Below the pieces are notes generated by a model. The model did no database searches, was not told the origin of the DNA, and saw only the letters and a program-made list of their open reading frames with translations. Of a stretch of 64,000 nucleotides of DNA, positions 22,330-33,489 are shown piece by piece. Numbering within the stretch: the stretch's first letter is position 1; each line of letters begins with the position of its first letter. A program made the translations under genes and the position numbers. Origin of the DNA: JBFWRK01 sp050248955 (GTDB lineage: Bacteria > Actinomycetota > Acidimicrobiia > Acidimicrobiales > Ilumatobacteraceae); the NCBI GenBank assembly GCA_050248955.1, contig JBFWRK010000005.1, positions 239,634 through 303,633 of the forward strand. Reading direction: 5' to 3'.

Positions 22330-24813
22330 ATGGCGATCGACCCGAAGAAGTGGACGACGAAGACCCAGGAGGCCGTGGCGGCCGCGGTCGACCAGGCCAA
22401 GGCGCTCAGCAACCCGGAGCTCACCCCTGACCACCTGCTCGCCGCGCTGTCCCGTCAGGACGACACGATCGTCCCCGCGGTGCTCCAGAAGCTCGGCATG
22501 ACGCAGCTGATGCTGCGGGCGAAGGCCGACGACGCGGTGTCGAAGCTGCCGAAGGCCTACGGCGGCAGCGAGCCGCGGATGAACCGTGAGCTCAACGACG
22601 TGTTCGAGAACGCCGAGCGCTCCCGGTCCGACCTGAAGGACGACTTCCTGTCGGTGGAGCACCTCCTGCTCGCGATGCACCAGCGCATCGGCGTCGGCAG
22701 CGAGGAGCTGCTCCAGGCGCTCCGCGAGGTGCGTGGGTCGCACCGGGTCACCAGCCAGAACCCCGAAGACCAGTTCATGGCACTCGAGCGCTATGGCCAG
22801 GACCTCACGCAACGGGCACGCGATGGCAAGATCGATCCGGTCATCGGGCGCGACGACGAGATCCGCAGGGTGATCCAGGTGCTGTCGAGGCGGACGAAGA
22901 ACAACCCGGTGCTGATCGGCGAGCCGGGTGTCGGCAAGACCGCGATCGTCGAGGGGCTCGCGGCGCGCATCGCGAGCGGCGACGTGCCGGAGGGTCTCAA
23001 GAGCAAGCGCCTGATCGCGCTCGACATCGGGTCGATGCTCGCCGGCGCGAAGTACCGAGGCGAGTTCGAGGAGCGGCTGAAGGCCGTGCTCAAGGAGATC
23101 ACCGACGCCGCCGGCGAGGTGATCACGTTCGTCGACGAACTGCACACGATCGTCGGCGCCGGCGCTGCCGAAGGAGCGATGGACGCCGGCAACATGATCA
23201 AGCCGATGCTCGCCCGCGGTGAGCTGCGGATGATCGGCGCCACCACGCTCGACGAGTACCGGAAGTACGTCGAGAAGGACCCGGCGCTCGAACGTCGCTT
23301 CCAGCAGGTCTACGTCGGGGAGCCCTCCGTGGAGGACACGATCGCGATCCTGCGCGGCCTGAAGGAGCGCTACGAGGTGCACCACGGCGTGCGTATCCAG
23401 GACTCGGCGCTCGTCTCCGCCGCAGTGCTCTCGAACCGCTACCTGACGAATCGCTTCCTGCCCGACAAGGCGATCGACCTCATGGACGAGGCGGCGTCGA
23501 AGCTGCGGATCGAGATCGACTCGCTCCCCACCGAGATCGACGTCGTCGACCGGCGCATCCTGCAGCTCGAGATCGAGAAGGTCGCGCTCGAGAAGGAGAC
23601 CGACGTCCCGTCGAAGGAACGGCTCGAAGCGCTCGACGAGGAGCTGCGCGCGCTCCATGCCCAGTCCGGAGAGATGAAGCAGCACTGGGAGCAGGAGAAG
23701 GAGGCGATCGGCGCCATCCGTACGCTGAAGGAGGAGCTCGAACAGTTGCGCACGCAGCTCGAGCGCGAGACCGACCTCAACGTCGCAGCCGAGATCCGCT
23801 ACGGGCGGATCCCCGAGCTCGAGCGGCGGATCAACGAGGCGACGTCGCACCTCGACGCCCTCCAGTCCGGCAACCGGATGCTGAAGGAGGAAGTCGATGC
23901 GGAGGACATCGCCGAGGTCGTCTCGAAGTGGACCGGGGTGCCGGTCAGCCGTCTCATGGAGGGCGAGATGCAGAAGCTCGTCCACCTCGAGGGGCTGTTG
24001 CACCACCGGGTGATCGGCCAGGACGAGGCCGTCACCGCGGTTGCCAACGCCGTCCGGCGCAGCCGGGCCGGGCTGAACGACCCCAACCGCCCGATCGGTT
24101 CGTTCCTCTTCCTCGGCCCGACGGGTGTCGGCAAGACCGAGCTCGCCCGCGCCCTCGCCGAGTTCCTGTTCGACGACGAGCGGGCGATGGTCCGCATCGA
24201 CATGGGCGAGTACATGGAGAAGCACTCCGTGTCGCGGCTGATCGGCGCTCCCCCCGGTTACGTCGGGTACGACGAGGGCGGCCAGCTCACCGAAGCAGTG
24301 CGCCGACGGCCCTACGCCGTGGTGCTGCTCGACGAGATCGAGAAGGCGCACCCCGATGTGTTCAACGTGCTGCTGCAGGTGCTCGACGACGGCCGGCTCA
24401 CCGACGGCCAGGGCCGCACGGTGGACCTCACCAACACGGTGCTGATCATGACGAGCAACCTTCCCGGCGACCCGCTCGCGTTCTTCAAGCCGGAGTTCGT
24501 GAACCGGATCGACGAGATGATCCGCTTCCGGTCGCTCACCGAGGACGACCTCAGCTCGATCGTGCGGATCCAGATGCAGCGGCTGGTCGAGCGACTCGCG
24601 GACCGGCGGATCACGCTGCACGTCACGGACGAGGCACTCGCCCTGCTCGCCCACGAGGGGTACGACCCGGCGTTCGGCGCCCGGCCCTTGAAGCGGGTGA
24701 TCCAGCGCGAGATCGGCGACCGAGCTGCTTCGCTGATCCTCGAGGGCAAGGCGACCGACGGCGACACGATCACGGCTCACGTGGTCGACGGCGCGCTCCA
24801 CCTCGACGTCTGA
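22330..24813 (+). CDS. clpB: ATP-dependent disaggregase ClpB
   Basis: 827-aa Hsp100. Domains: Clp N-domain (about 1-145), first AAA+ with GEPGVGKT and ITFVDELHTIVGAG, coiled-coil M-domain (about 395-520), and second AAA+ with LGPTGVGKTE and VVLLDEIEKAHPDVFNVLLQ. The sensor region ends in GARPLKRVIQ. It extracts proteins from aggregates together with DnaK/DnaJ. It is shorter than E. coli ClpB, partly because the segment after MTSNL is compact (MTSNLPGDPLAFFKPEFVNR); mycobacterial ClpB is also short there. A GAGGTG lies about 11 nt before the ATG. Control by HspR is indicated by the upstream inverted repeat. Confidence 0.98.
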   Translation: MAIDPKKWTTKTQEAVAAAVDQAKALSNPELTPDHLLAALSRQDDTIVPAVLQKLGMTQLMLRAKADDAVSKLPKAYGGSEPRMNRELNDVFENAERSRSDLKDDFLSVEHLLLAMHQRIGVGSEELLQALREVRGSHRVTSQNPEDQFMALERYGQDLTQRARDGKIDPVIGRDDEIRRVIQVLSRRTKNNPVLIGEPGVGKTAIVEGLAARIASGDVPEGLKSKRLIALDIGSMLAGAKYRGEFEERLKAVLKEITDAAGEVITFVDELHTIVGAGAAEGAMDAGNMIKPMLARGELRMIGATTLDEYRKYVEKDPALERRFQQVYVGEPSVEDTIAILRGLKERYEVHHGVRIQDSALVSAAVLSNRYLTNRFLPDKAIDLMDEAASKLRIEIDSLPTEIDVVDRRILQLEIEKVALEKETDVPSKERLEALDEELRALHAQSGEMKQHWEQEKEAIGAIRTLKEELEQLRTQLERETDLNVAAEIRYGRIPELERRINEATSHLDALQSGNRMLKEEVDAEDIAEVVSKWTGVPVSRLMEGEMQKLVHLEGLLHHRVIGQDEAVTAVANAVRRSRAGLNDPNRPIGSFLFLGPTGVGKTELARALAEFLFDDERAMVRIDMGEYMEKHSVSRLIGAPPGYVGYDEGGQLTEAVRRRPYAVVLLDEIEKAHPDVFNVLLQVLDDGRLTDGQGRTVDLTNTVLIMTSNLPGDPLAFFKPEFVNRIDEMIRFRSLTEDDLSSIVRIQMQRLVERLADRRITLHVTDEALALLAHEGYDPAFGARPLKRVIQREIGDRAASLILEGKATDGDTITAHVVDGALHLDV

Positions 24814-24835
24814 ATCTGGCGGCCCGCACCACTGC

Positions 24836-24853
24836 ACCCCGGTCCCACGGGGT
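24836..24853 (+). terminator. Short hairpin after clpB
   Basis: ACCCCG-GTCCCA-CGGGGT is a 6-bp stem with 6-nt loop, 22 nt after the clpB stop and just before the purA promoter. Weak, without a T-run. Confidence 0.4.
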
Positions 24854-24876
24854 CCGACCGTCTACTGTGACGTCAC

Positions 24877-26151
24877 GTGCCGGTGACTGTCGTCGTAGGA
24901 ACTCAGTGGGGAGACGAGGGAAAGGCGAAGATCACCGATCAGCTCGCCAAGGAGCACGATTTCGTCGTGCGCTACCAGGGCGGCCACAACGCCGGGCACA
25001 CGGTGGTCGTCAACGGTGAGCGGTTCGCACTGCAGCTCGTGCCATCGGGCGTCTTCTACGACCATGTGATCCCGGTTATTGCCAACGGCGTCGTCGTCGA
25101 CCCGGCACATCTCGCCGGCGAGATCGAGGCGCTCGAGGCGCGTGGCATCGACTGCTCCAAGCTCAAGCTCTCGAGCCACGCGCACCTGATCTTCCCGTGG
25201 CATCAGGCGCACGATGCGCTGGCGGAGACCGGCCGCGGTGCGGCGAAGATCGGCACGACGCTGAAAGGCATCGGCCCCGCCTACGCCGACAAGGCGCGGC
25301 GGGTCGGCATCCGGGCCGGCGACCTGCTCGATCGAGCCGCGTTCCGCGAGCGCTTCGCCGCCTTCGCCGCGGCCGAGAACCGCCAGCTCCAGTCCCTCGG
25401 GGGCGCGGCGCTCGACGTGGACGAGCTCACCGAGCGCTACGCCGGTGACCTGCTCGACCGTGTCGCGCCGTACGTCGCCGACACGGTGAACCTGTTGCAC
25501 GACGCGCTGGATGCCGGGCGGCACCTGCTGCTGGAGGGCGCGCAGGCGACGTTCCTCGATCTCGACCACGGCACGTATCCGTACGTCACCTCCTCGAACC
25601 CGACCGCCGGTGGCGCCTGCACGGGCACCGGGCTCGGGCCACGGACGATCACTCGGGTGGTGGGTATCACGAAGGCGTACTGCACGCGCGTCGGCGCAGG
25701 CCCGTTTCCCTCGGAAGCGCTCGACGAGGCTGGGGAGCGGATGGCCGAGATCGGCCACGAGTTCGGGACGGTGACCGGTCGGAAGCGGCGCACCGGGTGG
25801 CTCGACACTGCGATGCTCCGTCACGCCGTCCGGATCAACAGCCTGACGGAGATCGCGCTGACGAAGATCGACGTGCTCGACACGTTCGAGTCGGTGAAGA
25901 TCTGCATCGGCTACGAGCGTGAAGGCCGTCGCCTCACGAACTATCCGGAGCGGACCGAGGATCTCGGCGAGGTCCAGCCGATCTACGTCGAGCTGCCCGG
26001 TTGGCAGACGGCGCTCCGCGACTGCCGGCAGCCGGCCGATCTGCCTGGGCCGGCGCGCGACTTCCTCGATCTCGTGCGCCGAGAGGTAGGCGTGCCGATC
26101 AACCTCGTCGGCACCGGGCCGGACCGCGACCACTACGTCCAGTTCGCATGA
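24877..26151 (+). CDS. purA: Adenylosuccinate synthetase
   Basis: 424-aa PurA joining IMP and aspartate with GTP to form adenylosuccinate, the first step to AMP. Recognisable motifs: QWGDEGKAK at 10-18, RYQGGHNAGHT (catalytic His41), GTTLKGIGPAYADK, EGAQATFLDLDHGTYPYVTS, TGRKRRTGWLD and the final GPDRDHYV. Two glycines usually invariant in the family are Ala here: Gly17 of the GDEGKGK loop and the Gly of EGAQGT. Overall length and all other motifs are intact, so activity is likely. The start is GTG at 24877. A TACTGT hexamer (24863-24868) ends 8 nt before it, indicating a leaderless transcript. It overlaps purB by 4 nt. Confidence 0.96.
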   Translation: MPVTVVVGTQWGDEGKAKITDQLAKEHDFVVRYQGGHNAGHTVVVNGERFALQLVPSGVFYDHVIPVIANGVVVDPAHLAGEIEALEARGIDCSKLKLSSHAHLIFPWHQAHDALAETGRGAAKIGTTLKGIGPAYADKARRVGIRAGDLLDRAAFRERFAAFAAAENRQLQSLGGAALDVDELTERYAGDLLDRVAPYVADTVNLLHDALDAGRHLLLEGAQATFLDLDHGTYPYVTSSNPTAGGACTGTGLGPRTITRVVGITKAYCTRVGAGPFPSEALDEAGERMAEIGHEFGTVTGRKRRTGWLDTAMLRHAVRINSLTEIALTKIDVLDTFESVKICIGYEREGRRLTNYPERTEDLGEVQPIYVELPGWQTALRDCRQPADLPGPARDFLDLVRREVGVPINLVGTGPDRDHYVQFA

Positions 26152-27455
26152 TCCCGCGGTACTCGCTCCCCGAGATGGCGTCGATCTTCGCCGACGAGCA
26201 GCGCTTCGGGCGGTGGCTCGAGATCGAACTGCTCGCCACGGAGGCGTGGGCAGACCTCGGCGTCGTTCCCTCCGCTGACGCGGTCGCGTGTCGAGCGGGA
26301 GCGCCGAAGACGGACGAGGAGTTCGTCGCCGCAGTGCTCGCTCGTGAGGCGATCACCGACCACGACGTCGCCGCGTTCGTCGATGTCGTGCAGGAGCGCA
26401 TCGGGCAACCGGCCGGCGGATGGATCCACTACGGACTCACGTCGTCCGACGTCGTCGATACCGCATGGTGCTGGATGCTCCGCGATGCCGCCGATCTCCT
26501 CCTCGACGCGTCGGACGCACTCGTCGCCGAGCTCAAACGGCTCGCACTCGCGCACCGAGACACCGTGATGATCGGCCGGACGCACGGTGTGCACGCGGAA
26601 CCGACGACGTTCGGGGCGAAGGTCGCGCTGTGGTGCCTGCAAGCTGATCGGGACCGCGCCCGGCTGCGAGCCGCCCGCGCCGCCGTCGCCGTGTGCAAGC
26701 TCTCGGGCGCGGTCGGCACGTACTCCAACATCGATCCCGCCGTCGAGCGCCACGTCGCCGACCAGCTCGGGCTCACACCGGTGCCGGCCACGCAGGTGAT
26801 CGCCCGTGATCGGCATGCCGAGTTCCTGTGGGCGTGCGCGGCAGTGGGTTCGACGGCGGAGCTGATCGCCGTCGAGCTGCGTCACCTGCAGCGCACCGAG
26901 GTGCGCGAGGTGCAGGAGGGCTTCAAGCCGGGCCAGAAGGGCTCGTCGGCGATGCCGCACAAGCGGAACCCGATCTCGGCCGAGACGATCTCCGGACTGT
27001 CGCGGGTGCTGCGCGGCAACCTGCAGGCCGGGATGCAGGACATCGCGCTCTGGCACGAACGCGACATCTCGCACTCCAGCGTCGAGCGGATCATCCTGCC
27101 GGATTCGTCCCTGCTCGCGTACTACGTGATGCGCCGGCTCATCCGTCTGCTGAATGGGCTGCAGGTCTTCCCCGAGCGAATGATCGCGAACCTCGAGGCG
27201 AGTCACGGCCTCGTGTTCTCCCAGCCGGTGCTCCTCGCGCTCGTGGCATCGGGGTTGCCCCGGGACGACGCGTACCGGATCGTCCAGGAGAACGCAGCGC
27301 GTGCGTGGGACGAGGGTCGCTCGTTCAGGACGTTGCTCGAACGCGACGAACGCGTCGCCGTGGACCCTGCGGTCCTCGACGACACGTTCGATCTCCGTCG
27401 CTCGCTTCGGAACATCGGAGCGGTGTTCGACGCCGTGGTGTGCGTCGAGACCTGA
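26148..27455 (+). CDS. purB: Adenylosuccinate lyase
   Basis: 435-aa member of the fumarase/aspartase superfamily acting twice in purine synthesis: SAICAR to AICAR plus fumarate, and adenylosuccinate to AMP plus fumarate. The signature GSSAMPHKRNPIS lies near residue 266. IHYGLTSSDVVDTA and GRTHGVHAEPTTFGAK contribute catalytic His and Ser/Thr regions. Its ATG overlaps the purA stop (ATGA), so the two genes are translationally coupled and together perform the IMP-to-AMP branch. Length is normal. Confidence 0.97.
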   Translation: MIPRYSLPEMASIFADEQRFGRWLEIELLATEAWADLGVVPSADAVACRAGAPKTDEEFVAAVLAREAITDHDVAAFVDVVQERIGQPAGGWIHYGLTSSDVVDTAWCWMLRDAADLLLDASDALVAELKRLALAHRDTVMIGRTHGVHAEPTTFGAKVALWCLQADRDRARLRAARAAVAVCKLSGAVGTYSNIDPAVERHVADQLGLTPVPATQVIARDRHAEFLWACAAVGSTAELIAVELRHLQRTEVREVQEGFKPGQKGSSAMPHKRNPISAETISGLSRVLRGNLQAGMQDIALWHERDISHSSVERIILPDSSLLAYYVMRRLIRLLNGLQVFPERMIANLEASHGLVFSQPVLLALVASGLPRDDAYRIVQENAARAWDEGRSFRTLLERDERVAVDPAVLDDTFDLRRSLRNIGAVFDAVVCVET

Positions 27456-27475
27456 TCGCGTTCGATCAGGTCCGA

Positions 27476-27895
27476 TCAGACGCTGCTGCGACTGATACCG
27501 GCCTTCTTCAACACGGAAGCATCGACCCCGACCTCGCGCCACGCGGCATACGAGATGCCTTGGCGCTGGCTGTAGCCGGAGGCCACCTTGACGAACTCGT
27601 CTTCCAACGCGCTCACATCGACACCCGATCCCATGTTCTCGAGCTCGTTCGAGAGATCCATGCGCTCTTGCACCAACTTCAGCTCCGAGAGCGGATCGGC
27701 GAGTGCCAATTCCTCCTCGATCGCCTGCAGCCGAGCGGAGATCGATTCAGTTGTCCGCTTGCGGCCGCGCTTCGGCTTGCTCGCTCGCAACCCGTCGAGA
27801 TAGTCGCGAACGATGCGACCCTCGGCGCGTCCGATGGCGAGTGCCGCTTTGTGTTCGTCTGTCATCTGGCCCTTCGGGCCTCGCTTAGCTGCCAT
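27476..27895 (-). CDS. Conserved actinobacterial small basic protein, possible DNA-binding
   Basis: 139-aa protein, MAAKRGPKGQMTDEHKAALA. It has a Lys/Arg-rich AT-hook-like patch (SKPKRGRKRTTES, about 46-58), a helical probable coiled-coil (about 60-100) and a conserved C-terminal motif SYAAWREVGVDASVLKKAGI. I recall similar proteins across actinobacteria without assigned function. The pattern of basic hook plus small helical C-terminus is suggestive of nucleoid or DNA binding. The ATG at 27895 has no ribosome site. A possible promoter is TTGCAA (27927-27932), 17-bp spacer, TAGACA (minus strand, 27904-27909), 8 nt before ATG, giving leaderless mRNA. It is convergent with purB. Its upstream region is unusually AT-rich for the window. 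Confidence 0.8.
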   Translation of the reverse strand: MAAKRGPKGQMTDEHKAALAIGRAEGRIVRDYLDGLRASKPKRGRKRTTESISARLQAIEEELALADPLSELKLVQERMDLSNELENMGSGVDVSALEDEFVKVASGYSQRQGISYAAWREVGVDASVLKKAGISRSSV

Positions 27896-28109
27896 ATATT
27901 CATTGTCTACAAGCGGAACCTGTGACTTGCAAGTTGTTCCACGGATCTCGACGAATTCAAGTAACAGGACTTTCGAGAAATCAATCATGTCAAACGTGCG
28001 ATCTGCTGCGCACTTGCGTGATGCTCCTTGACGGTGGCGAGCACCGTGCCGGCCAGTCACCACGCACCGTGGCGACATCGACGATACCCGCGTCATCTCG
28101 TCGCGAATC
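27896..28109. other. AT-rich divergent spacer
   Basis: This 214-bp stretch between the small basic protein gene and pyrE is clearly lower in GC than its surroundings, especially 27895-28010. It contains a perfect 10-bp palindrome ACTTGCAAGT (27925-27934), flanked by GGAAC and GTTCC. A TTGACA lies on the minus strand near 27985. An open frame upstream of 27895 crosses it but has poor codon use, so I see no gene here. Confidence 0.6.
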
Positions 28110-28132
28110 ATGACGATCGGGACCCCGCCCGG

Positions 28133-28138
28133 TACGTT
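28133..28138 (+). promoter_or_regulatory. Leaderless-type -10 (TACGTT) deciding the pyrE start
   Basis: The hexamer ends 7 nt before ATG 28146, which gives a product of canonical length. The in-frame ATG at 28110 would lie upstream of this promoter. Confidence 0.5.
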
Positions 28139-28145
28139 GCCAATG

Positions 28146-28697
28146 ATGGATGTCGTCCGCGCCGCGCTTCGTGATCACGTGCTCCAGCATTCGCTGCAGA
28201 TCGGATCGTTCACGCTGAAATCAGGACGGCCGAGCCGCTTCTTCCTCGACACGAAGCAGACCGCGTGCCGGCCCGAAGGGATCCTGCTCGTCGCCGCGGC
28301 GGCGCTGCAGGTGATGCCCGACGATGCCACCGCGATCGGCGGCCTCACGATGGGCGCCGATCCTGTCGCATTCGGCGTCGCTGCGGTCGCGGCGACACGA
28401 GGTCGGTTCCTGCGCAGCTTCAGCGTGCGCAAGGACGCCAAGGATCACGGCGTCACGGGTCGGATCGCGGGTCCGCTCGAGCCCGGTGACCGGGTCGTCG
28501 TCACGGAGGACACGGTCACCAGGGGGACCTCGATCATGGAAGCGGTCGACGTGATCACGGGGTTCGGCGCGACACCGGTTGCGATCCTGGTGATCGCCGA
28601 TCGGGGCGGCACGTGCGCGGCGATGGCCGCCGAACGGGGCATCCCGTACTTCCCGTTGCTGACCGCACCCGATCTCGGCTTCGAGTACGGAGATTGA
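28146..28697 (+). CDS. pyrE: Orotate phosphoribosyltransferase
   Basis: 183-aa type I phosphoribosyltransferase converting orotate and PRPP to OMP in UMP synthesis. The PRPP loop is VVVTEDTVTRGTS (about 117-129), with acidic residues before T-x-G-T-S. The LKSGRPSRFFLDTKQTACRP segment is the orotate-side N-terminus, and VRKDAKDHGVTG is the flexible catalytic loop. The start at 28146 is preferred to 28110 or 28143 because the TACGTT hexamer is 7 nt upstream and the length becomes typical. The HAD gene follows after 3 nt and is probably co-transcribed. Confidence 0.93.
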   Translation: MDVVRAALRDHVLQHSLQIGSFTLKSGRPSRFFLDTKQTACRPEGILLVAAAALQVMPDDATAIGGLTMGADPVAFGVAAVAATRGRFLRSFSVRKDAKDHGVTGRIAGPLEPGDRVVVTEDTVTRGTSIMEAVDVITGFGATPVAILVIADRGGTCAAMAAERGIPYFPLLTAPDLGFEYGD

Positions 28698-28700
28698 GCC

Positions 28701-29417
28701 GTGCCGGTCCGGGCGCTCACGTTCGACTACTGGAACACGATCATGTTCGCGGCCGATCCGACCGGTCAATGGCGGGCAGATGCATGGCTCGAGCTCCTCG
28801 CCGTGAACGGGCATGTCGTCGAGCCGTCGCAGGTCCGAGAAGCGTTCCAGGCGGCGTGGGCGATGCATCGTCGTGCGTGGATCGACAACGTGCAGCACTC
28901 GGGTCCCGAGTTCGCGAGGGTGGCCGTCGATGCGCTCGGGAGGGAGCTCGAACCGCCGTTGCGCGCCGAGTTGATCGAGCGGTTCATGGATGAAGGGGAC
29001 GGCACGCAGTTCCTACCGTGTCCGGGTATCAGGGAGGTCCTCCGGGACGTGAGGGCACGCGGTCTGCGGATCGGCATCGTCTGCGACGTCGGCATCACAC
29101 CATCGATCGGACTGCGCCGCTTGCTCGACGCGCACGGGCTGCTGCAGTACTTCGACGGCTGGTCGTTCTCCGACGAAGTCGGCACGTACAAGCCCGCGCC
29201 CGAGATCTTCGAGCACGCGCTCGTGTACCTCGGCGTGTCTGCGTCAGAGACCGCGCACATCGGTGACATCCGGCGCACCGACATCGTCGGCGCGCGGGCG
29301 CTCGGCATGACCTCGATCCGGTATCGGGGCGTCAGCGACGACGTCGAGGACGAGCCCGAGGCCGACCACGTCATCGATCATCACGACGAGCTCCTCGGTG
29401 TCCTCGGTCTCGTGTAG
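28701..29417 (+). CDS. HAD-superfamily hydrolase
   Basis: 238-aa haloacid-dehalogenase-fold phosphatase. Motif I is TFDYWNT with nucleophile Asp9; its D-Y/F-W-N-T form is usual for a large uncharacterised HAD branch. The second acid position of D-x-D is replaced by Trp, so the acid/base step must differ. Motif III/IV appears as KPAPEIF and HIGDIRRTDIVGAR. A helical cap lies at about 20-95. The start is GTG 3 nt after pyrE, so the two genes form an operon. The substrate is unknown; location after pyrE could mean nucleotide or sugar-phosphate hydrolysis, but this is inference. Confidence 0.85.
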   Translation: MPVRALTFDYWNTIMFAADPTGQWRADAWLELLAVNGHVVEPSQVREAFQAAWAMHRRAWIDNVQHSGPEFARVAVDALGRELEPPLRAELIERFMDEGDGTQFLPCPGIREVLRDVRARGLRIGIVCDVGITPSIGLRRLLDAHGLLQYFDGWSFSDEVGTYKPAPEIFEHALVYLGVSASETAHIGDIRRTDIVGARALGMTSIRYRGVSDDVEDEPEADHVIDHHDELLGVLGLV

Positions 29418-29440
29418 CCGGGACGGATCGGGCGTGGCGG

Positions 29441-30967
29441 TCAGCCGAACGTGACCCCCTGGGCGAGCGGCAGTTCGCGGGAGTAGTTGATCGTGTTCGT
29501 CGCCCGTCGCATGTATGCCTTCCAGGCGTCGGAGCCCGACTCCCGTCCTCCGCCGGTCTCCTTCTCGCCGCCGAACGCGCCGCCGATCTCTGCGCCGGAA
29601 GGACCGATGTTCACGTTCGCGATGCCGCAATCGGAGCCGCCACTGGCGAGGAAGCGCTCGGCCTCGCGCAGGTCCTGCGTGAAGATGCTCGACGCGAGCC
29701 CCTGCGGCACACCGTTGTGCAGGGCGATCGCCTCGTCGAGCTCGTCGTAGACCAGTACGTAGAGCACGGGGGCGAACGTCTCGCTCCTCACGATGTCGGT
29801 CTGCCCCGGCATCGTCACGAGCGCCGGCTGCACGTAGTACGCGTCGGCCTGCTGTTCGAGGACTCGCCGGCCGCCGTCGACGACGGTGCCGCCGTCCGCC
29901 ACGGCCGACGCGAGCGCGGCCTGCATCCGCTCATGGGCCACGGCGTTGATCAGCGGACCGACCAAGGTGCCCTCGGCGCTCGGGTCGCCGATCGGCAACG
30001 TCCGGTAGGCATCGGTGAGCCTGCTCACGACCTGGTCGTGGATCGAGCGGTGCACGATCAGGCGGCGCAACGACGTGCAGCGTTGCCCGGCCGTGCCGAC
30101 GGCGGAGAAGACGATGCCCCGTACGGCGAGGTCGAGATCGGCGCTCGACGTGACGATCGCCGCGTTGTTGCCGCCGAGCTCGAGGATGCTCCTCCCGAAG
30201 CGGGCGGCGACGCGAGGGCCGACGGAGCGACCCATGGTCGTCGATCCCGTGGCGCTCACCAGCGGCACGCCGGGGTGGTCGACGAGCACCTCGCCGAGCG
30301 CTCGGTCGCCGAGGATCACCTGGTTCAGGTCAGCCGGTGCGCCGACATCGGCCGCTGCCTGTTCGAGCAGCGCCTGACAGGCGAGCGCGGTGAGCGGTGT
30401 CTGGTCGCTCGGCTTCCAGACGACGGGATTGCCGCAGACGAGCGCGATCGCGGCGTTCCACGACCACACCGCGACCGGGAAGTTGAACGCGGTGATCACC
30501 GCCGTGGGCCCGTACGGGTGCCAGGTCTCCATCAGCCGGTGACCCGGCCGCTCGGACGCGATGGTGCGCCCTGCGAGCTGGCGCGACAACCCGACCGCGT
30601 ACTCGCAGATGTCGATCATCTCCTGGACCTCGCCGAGGCCCTCGGAGCGAATCTTGCCGACCTCGATCGTGACGAGCTCGGCAAGGTCGTCCTTGTGTTC
30701 GCGGAGCAGCTCGCCGAGGCGGCGAACGAGCCCGCCACGCACCGGAGCCGGCGTGTCGCGCCAATCGGCGAAGGCCTGCTCGGCCCGCCCGACCGCATCG
30801 ACCACATCACCGGGGGTGTGGGCGGCGAGATGTCCGAAGACGCCTCCCGTGATCGGTGTGCGCGCCGCGAGCGCGCCATCGTCGGCCAGGTCGGGCTGGG
30901 AGCCGCAGCGACGCAGCGCGGCAAGTGCTCGGCCGCGCAGCAGCTCCGTCGTGGGAAGGGTCGTCAT
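29441..30967 (-). CDS. amaB: Aldehyde dehydrogenase, ALDH7/antiquitin type (piperideine-6-carboxylate dehydrogenase-like)
   Basis: 508-aa NAD-dependent aldehyde dehydrogenase. Catalytic Cys lies in GTAGQRCTSLRR (about 294) and the general base Glu in LELGGNN (about 264). The subfamily signature GRESGSDAWKAYMRRATNTI near the C-terminus is typical of antiquitin, which oxidises alpha-aminoadipate semialdehyde (piperideine-6-carboxylate) in lysine breakdown. The ATG at 30967 is preceded 9 nt upstream by a TACTAT hexamer (minus strand). It is divergent, with a 28-bp gap, from the fused 2-oxoacid dehydrogenase E1, so the two genes share one promoter region. Substrate is by family; no lysine aminotransferase gene is seen here. 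Confidence 0.88.
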   Translation of the reverse strand: MTTLPTTELLRGRALAALRRCGSQPDLADDGALAARTPITGGVFGHLAAHTPGDVVDAVGRAEQAFADWRDTPAPVRGGLVRRLGELLREHKDDLAELVTIEVGKIRSEGLGEVQEMIDICEYAVGLSRQLAGRTIASERPGHRLMETWHPYGPTAVITAFNFPVAVWSWNAAIALVCGNPVVWKPSDQTPLTALACQALLEQAAADVGAPADLNQVILGDRALGEVLVDHPGVPLVSATGSTTMGRSVGPRVAARFGRSILELGGNNAAIVTSSADLDLAVRGIVFSAVGTAGQRCTSLRRLIVHRSIHDQVVSRLTDAYRTLPIGDPSAEGTLVGPLINAVAHERMQAALASAVADGGTVVDGGRRVLEQQADAYYVQPALVTMPGQTDIVRSETFAPVLYVLVYDELDEAIALHNGVPQGLASSIFTQDLREAERFLASGGSDCGIANVNIGPSGAEIGGAFGGEKETGGGRESGSDAWKAYMRRATNTINYSRELPLAQGVTFG

Positions 30968-30995
30968 GATCGTGCGATAGTACGGCGAGGCAACG

Positions 30996-33269
<2,274 letters not shown>

Positions 33270-33297
33270 CGCCCTGCGGGGCTGGATCAGTCGTCGT

Positions 33298-33481
33298 CGA
33301 GGACGAGACCCGAGCCACGCCGTTTCTCTGCTCATCCGCGTCACCAGCCCCCGTCTCTGATCGGGCGAGGTCGTTGGATGTCCGGATGGGAGCGGAGAAC
33401 CGGTCGGGAGTCGTCGGCGAGCAGAGAACCTGGGGAGAGCGGGACTGGGCGGCGCGCCGGGCCCTCAGCCGCCTCGGGTGT
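33298..33481 (+). repeat. Dispersed inverted-repeat element, copy A
   Basis: The core 33324-33428 (105 bp) is bounded by TTCTCTGCTC and its complement GAGCAGAGAA. Inside are two further related arms, GTCTCTGATC (33353-33362) and GAGCGGAGAA (33390-33399). The core matches copy B (36802-36906) at 101 of 105 positions in the same orientation, and weaker similarity runs on both sides. It lies between the convergent ends of the E1 gene and the cyclase-like gene. No open frame is shared by both copies. Confidence 0.88.
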
Positions 33482-33489
33482 GCGGCTGG

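Noticed and set aside
21922..24837. A 971-codon open frame antisense to clpB
   Set aside because: It mirrors the GC-rich codon pattern of clpB on the other strand. The translation has no domain, and clpB is unmistakable.
33298..33481. Insertion sequence
   Set aside because: At under 200 bp, with no transposase or frame shared between copies, it can only be a non-autonomous element.
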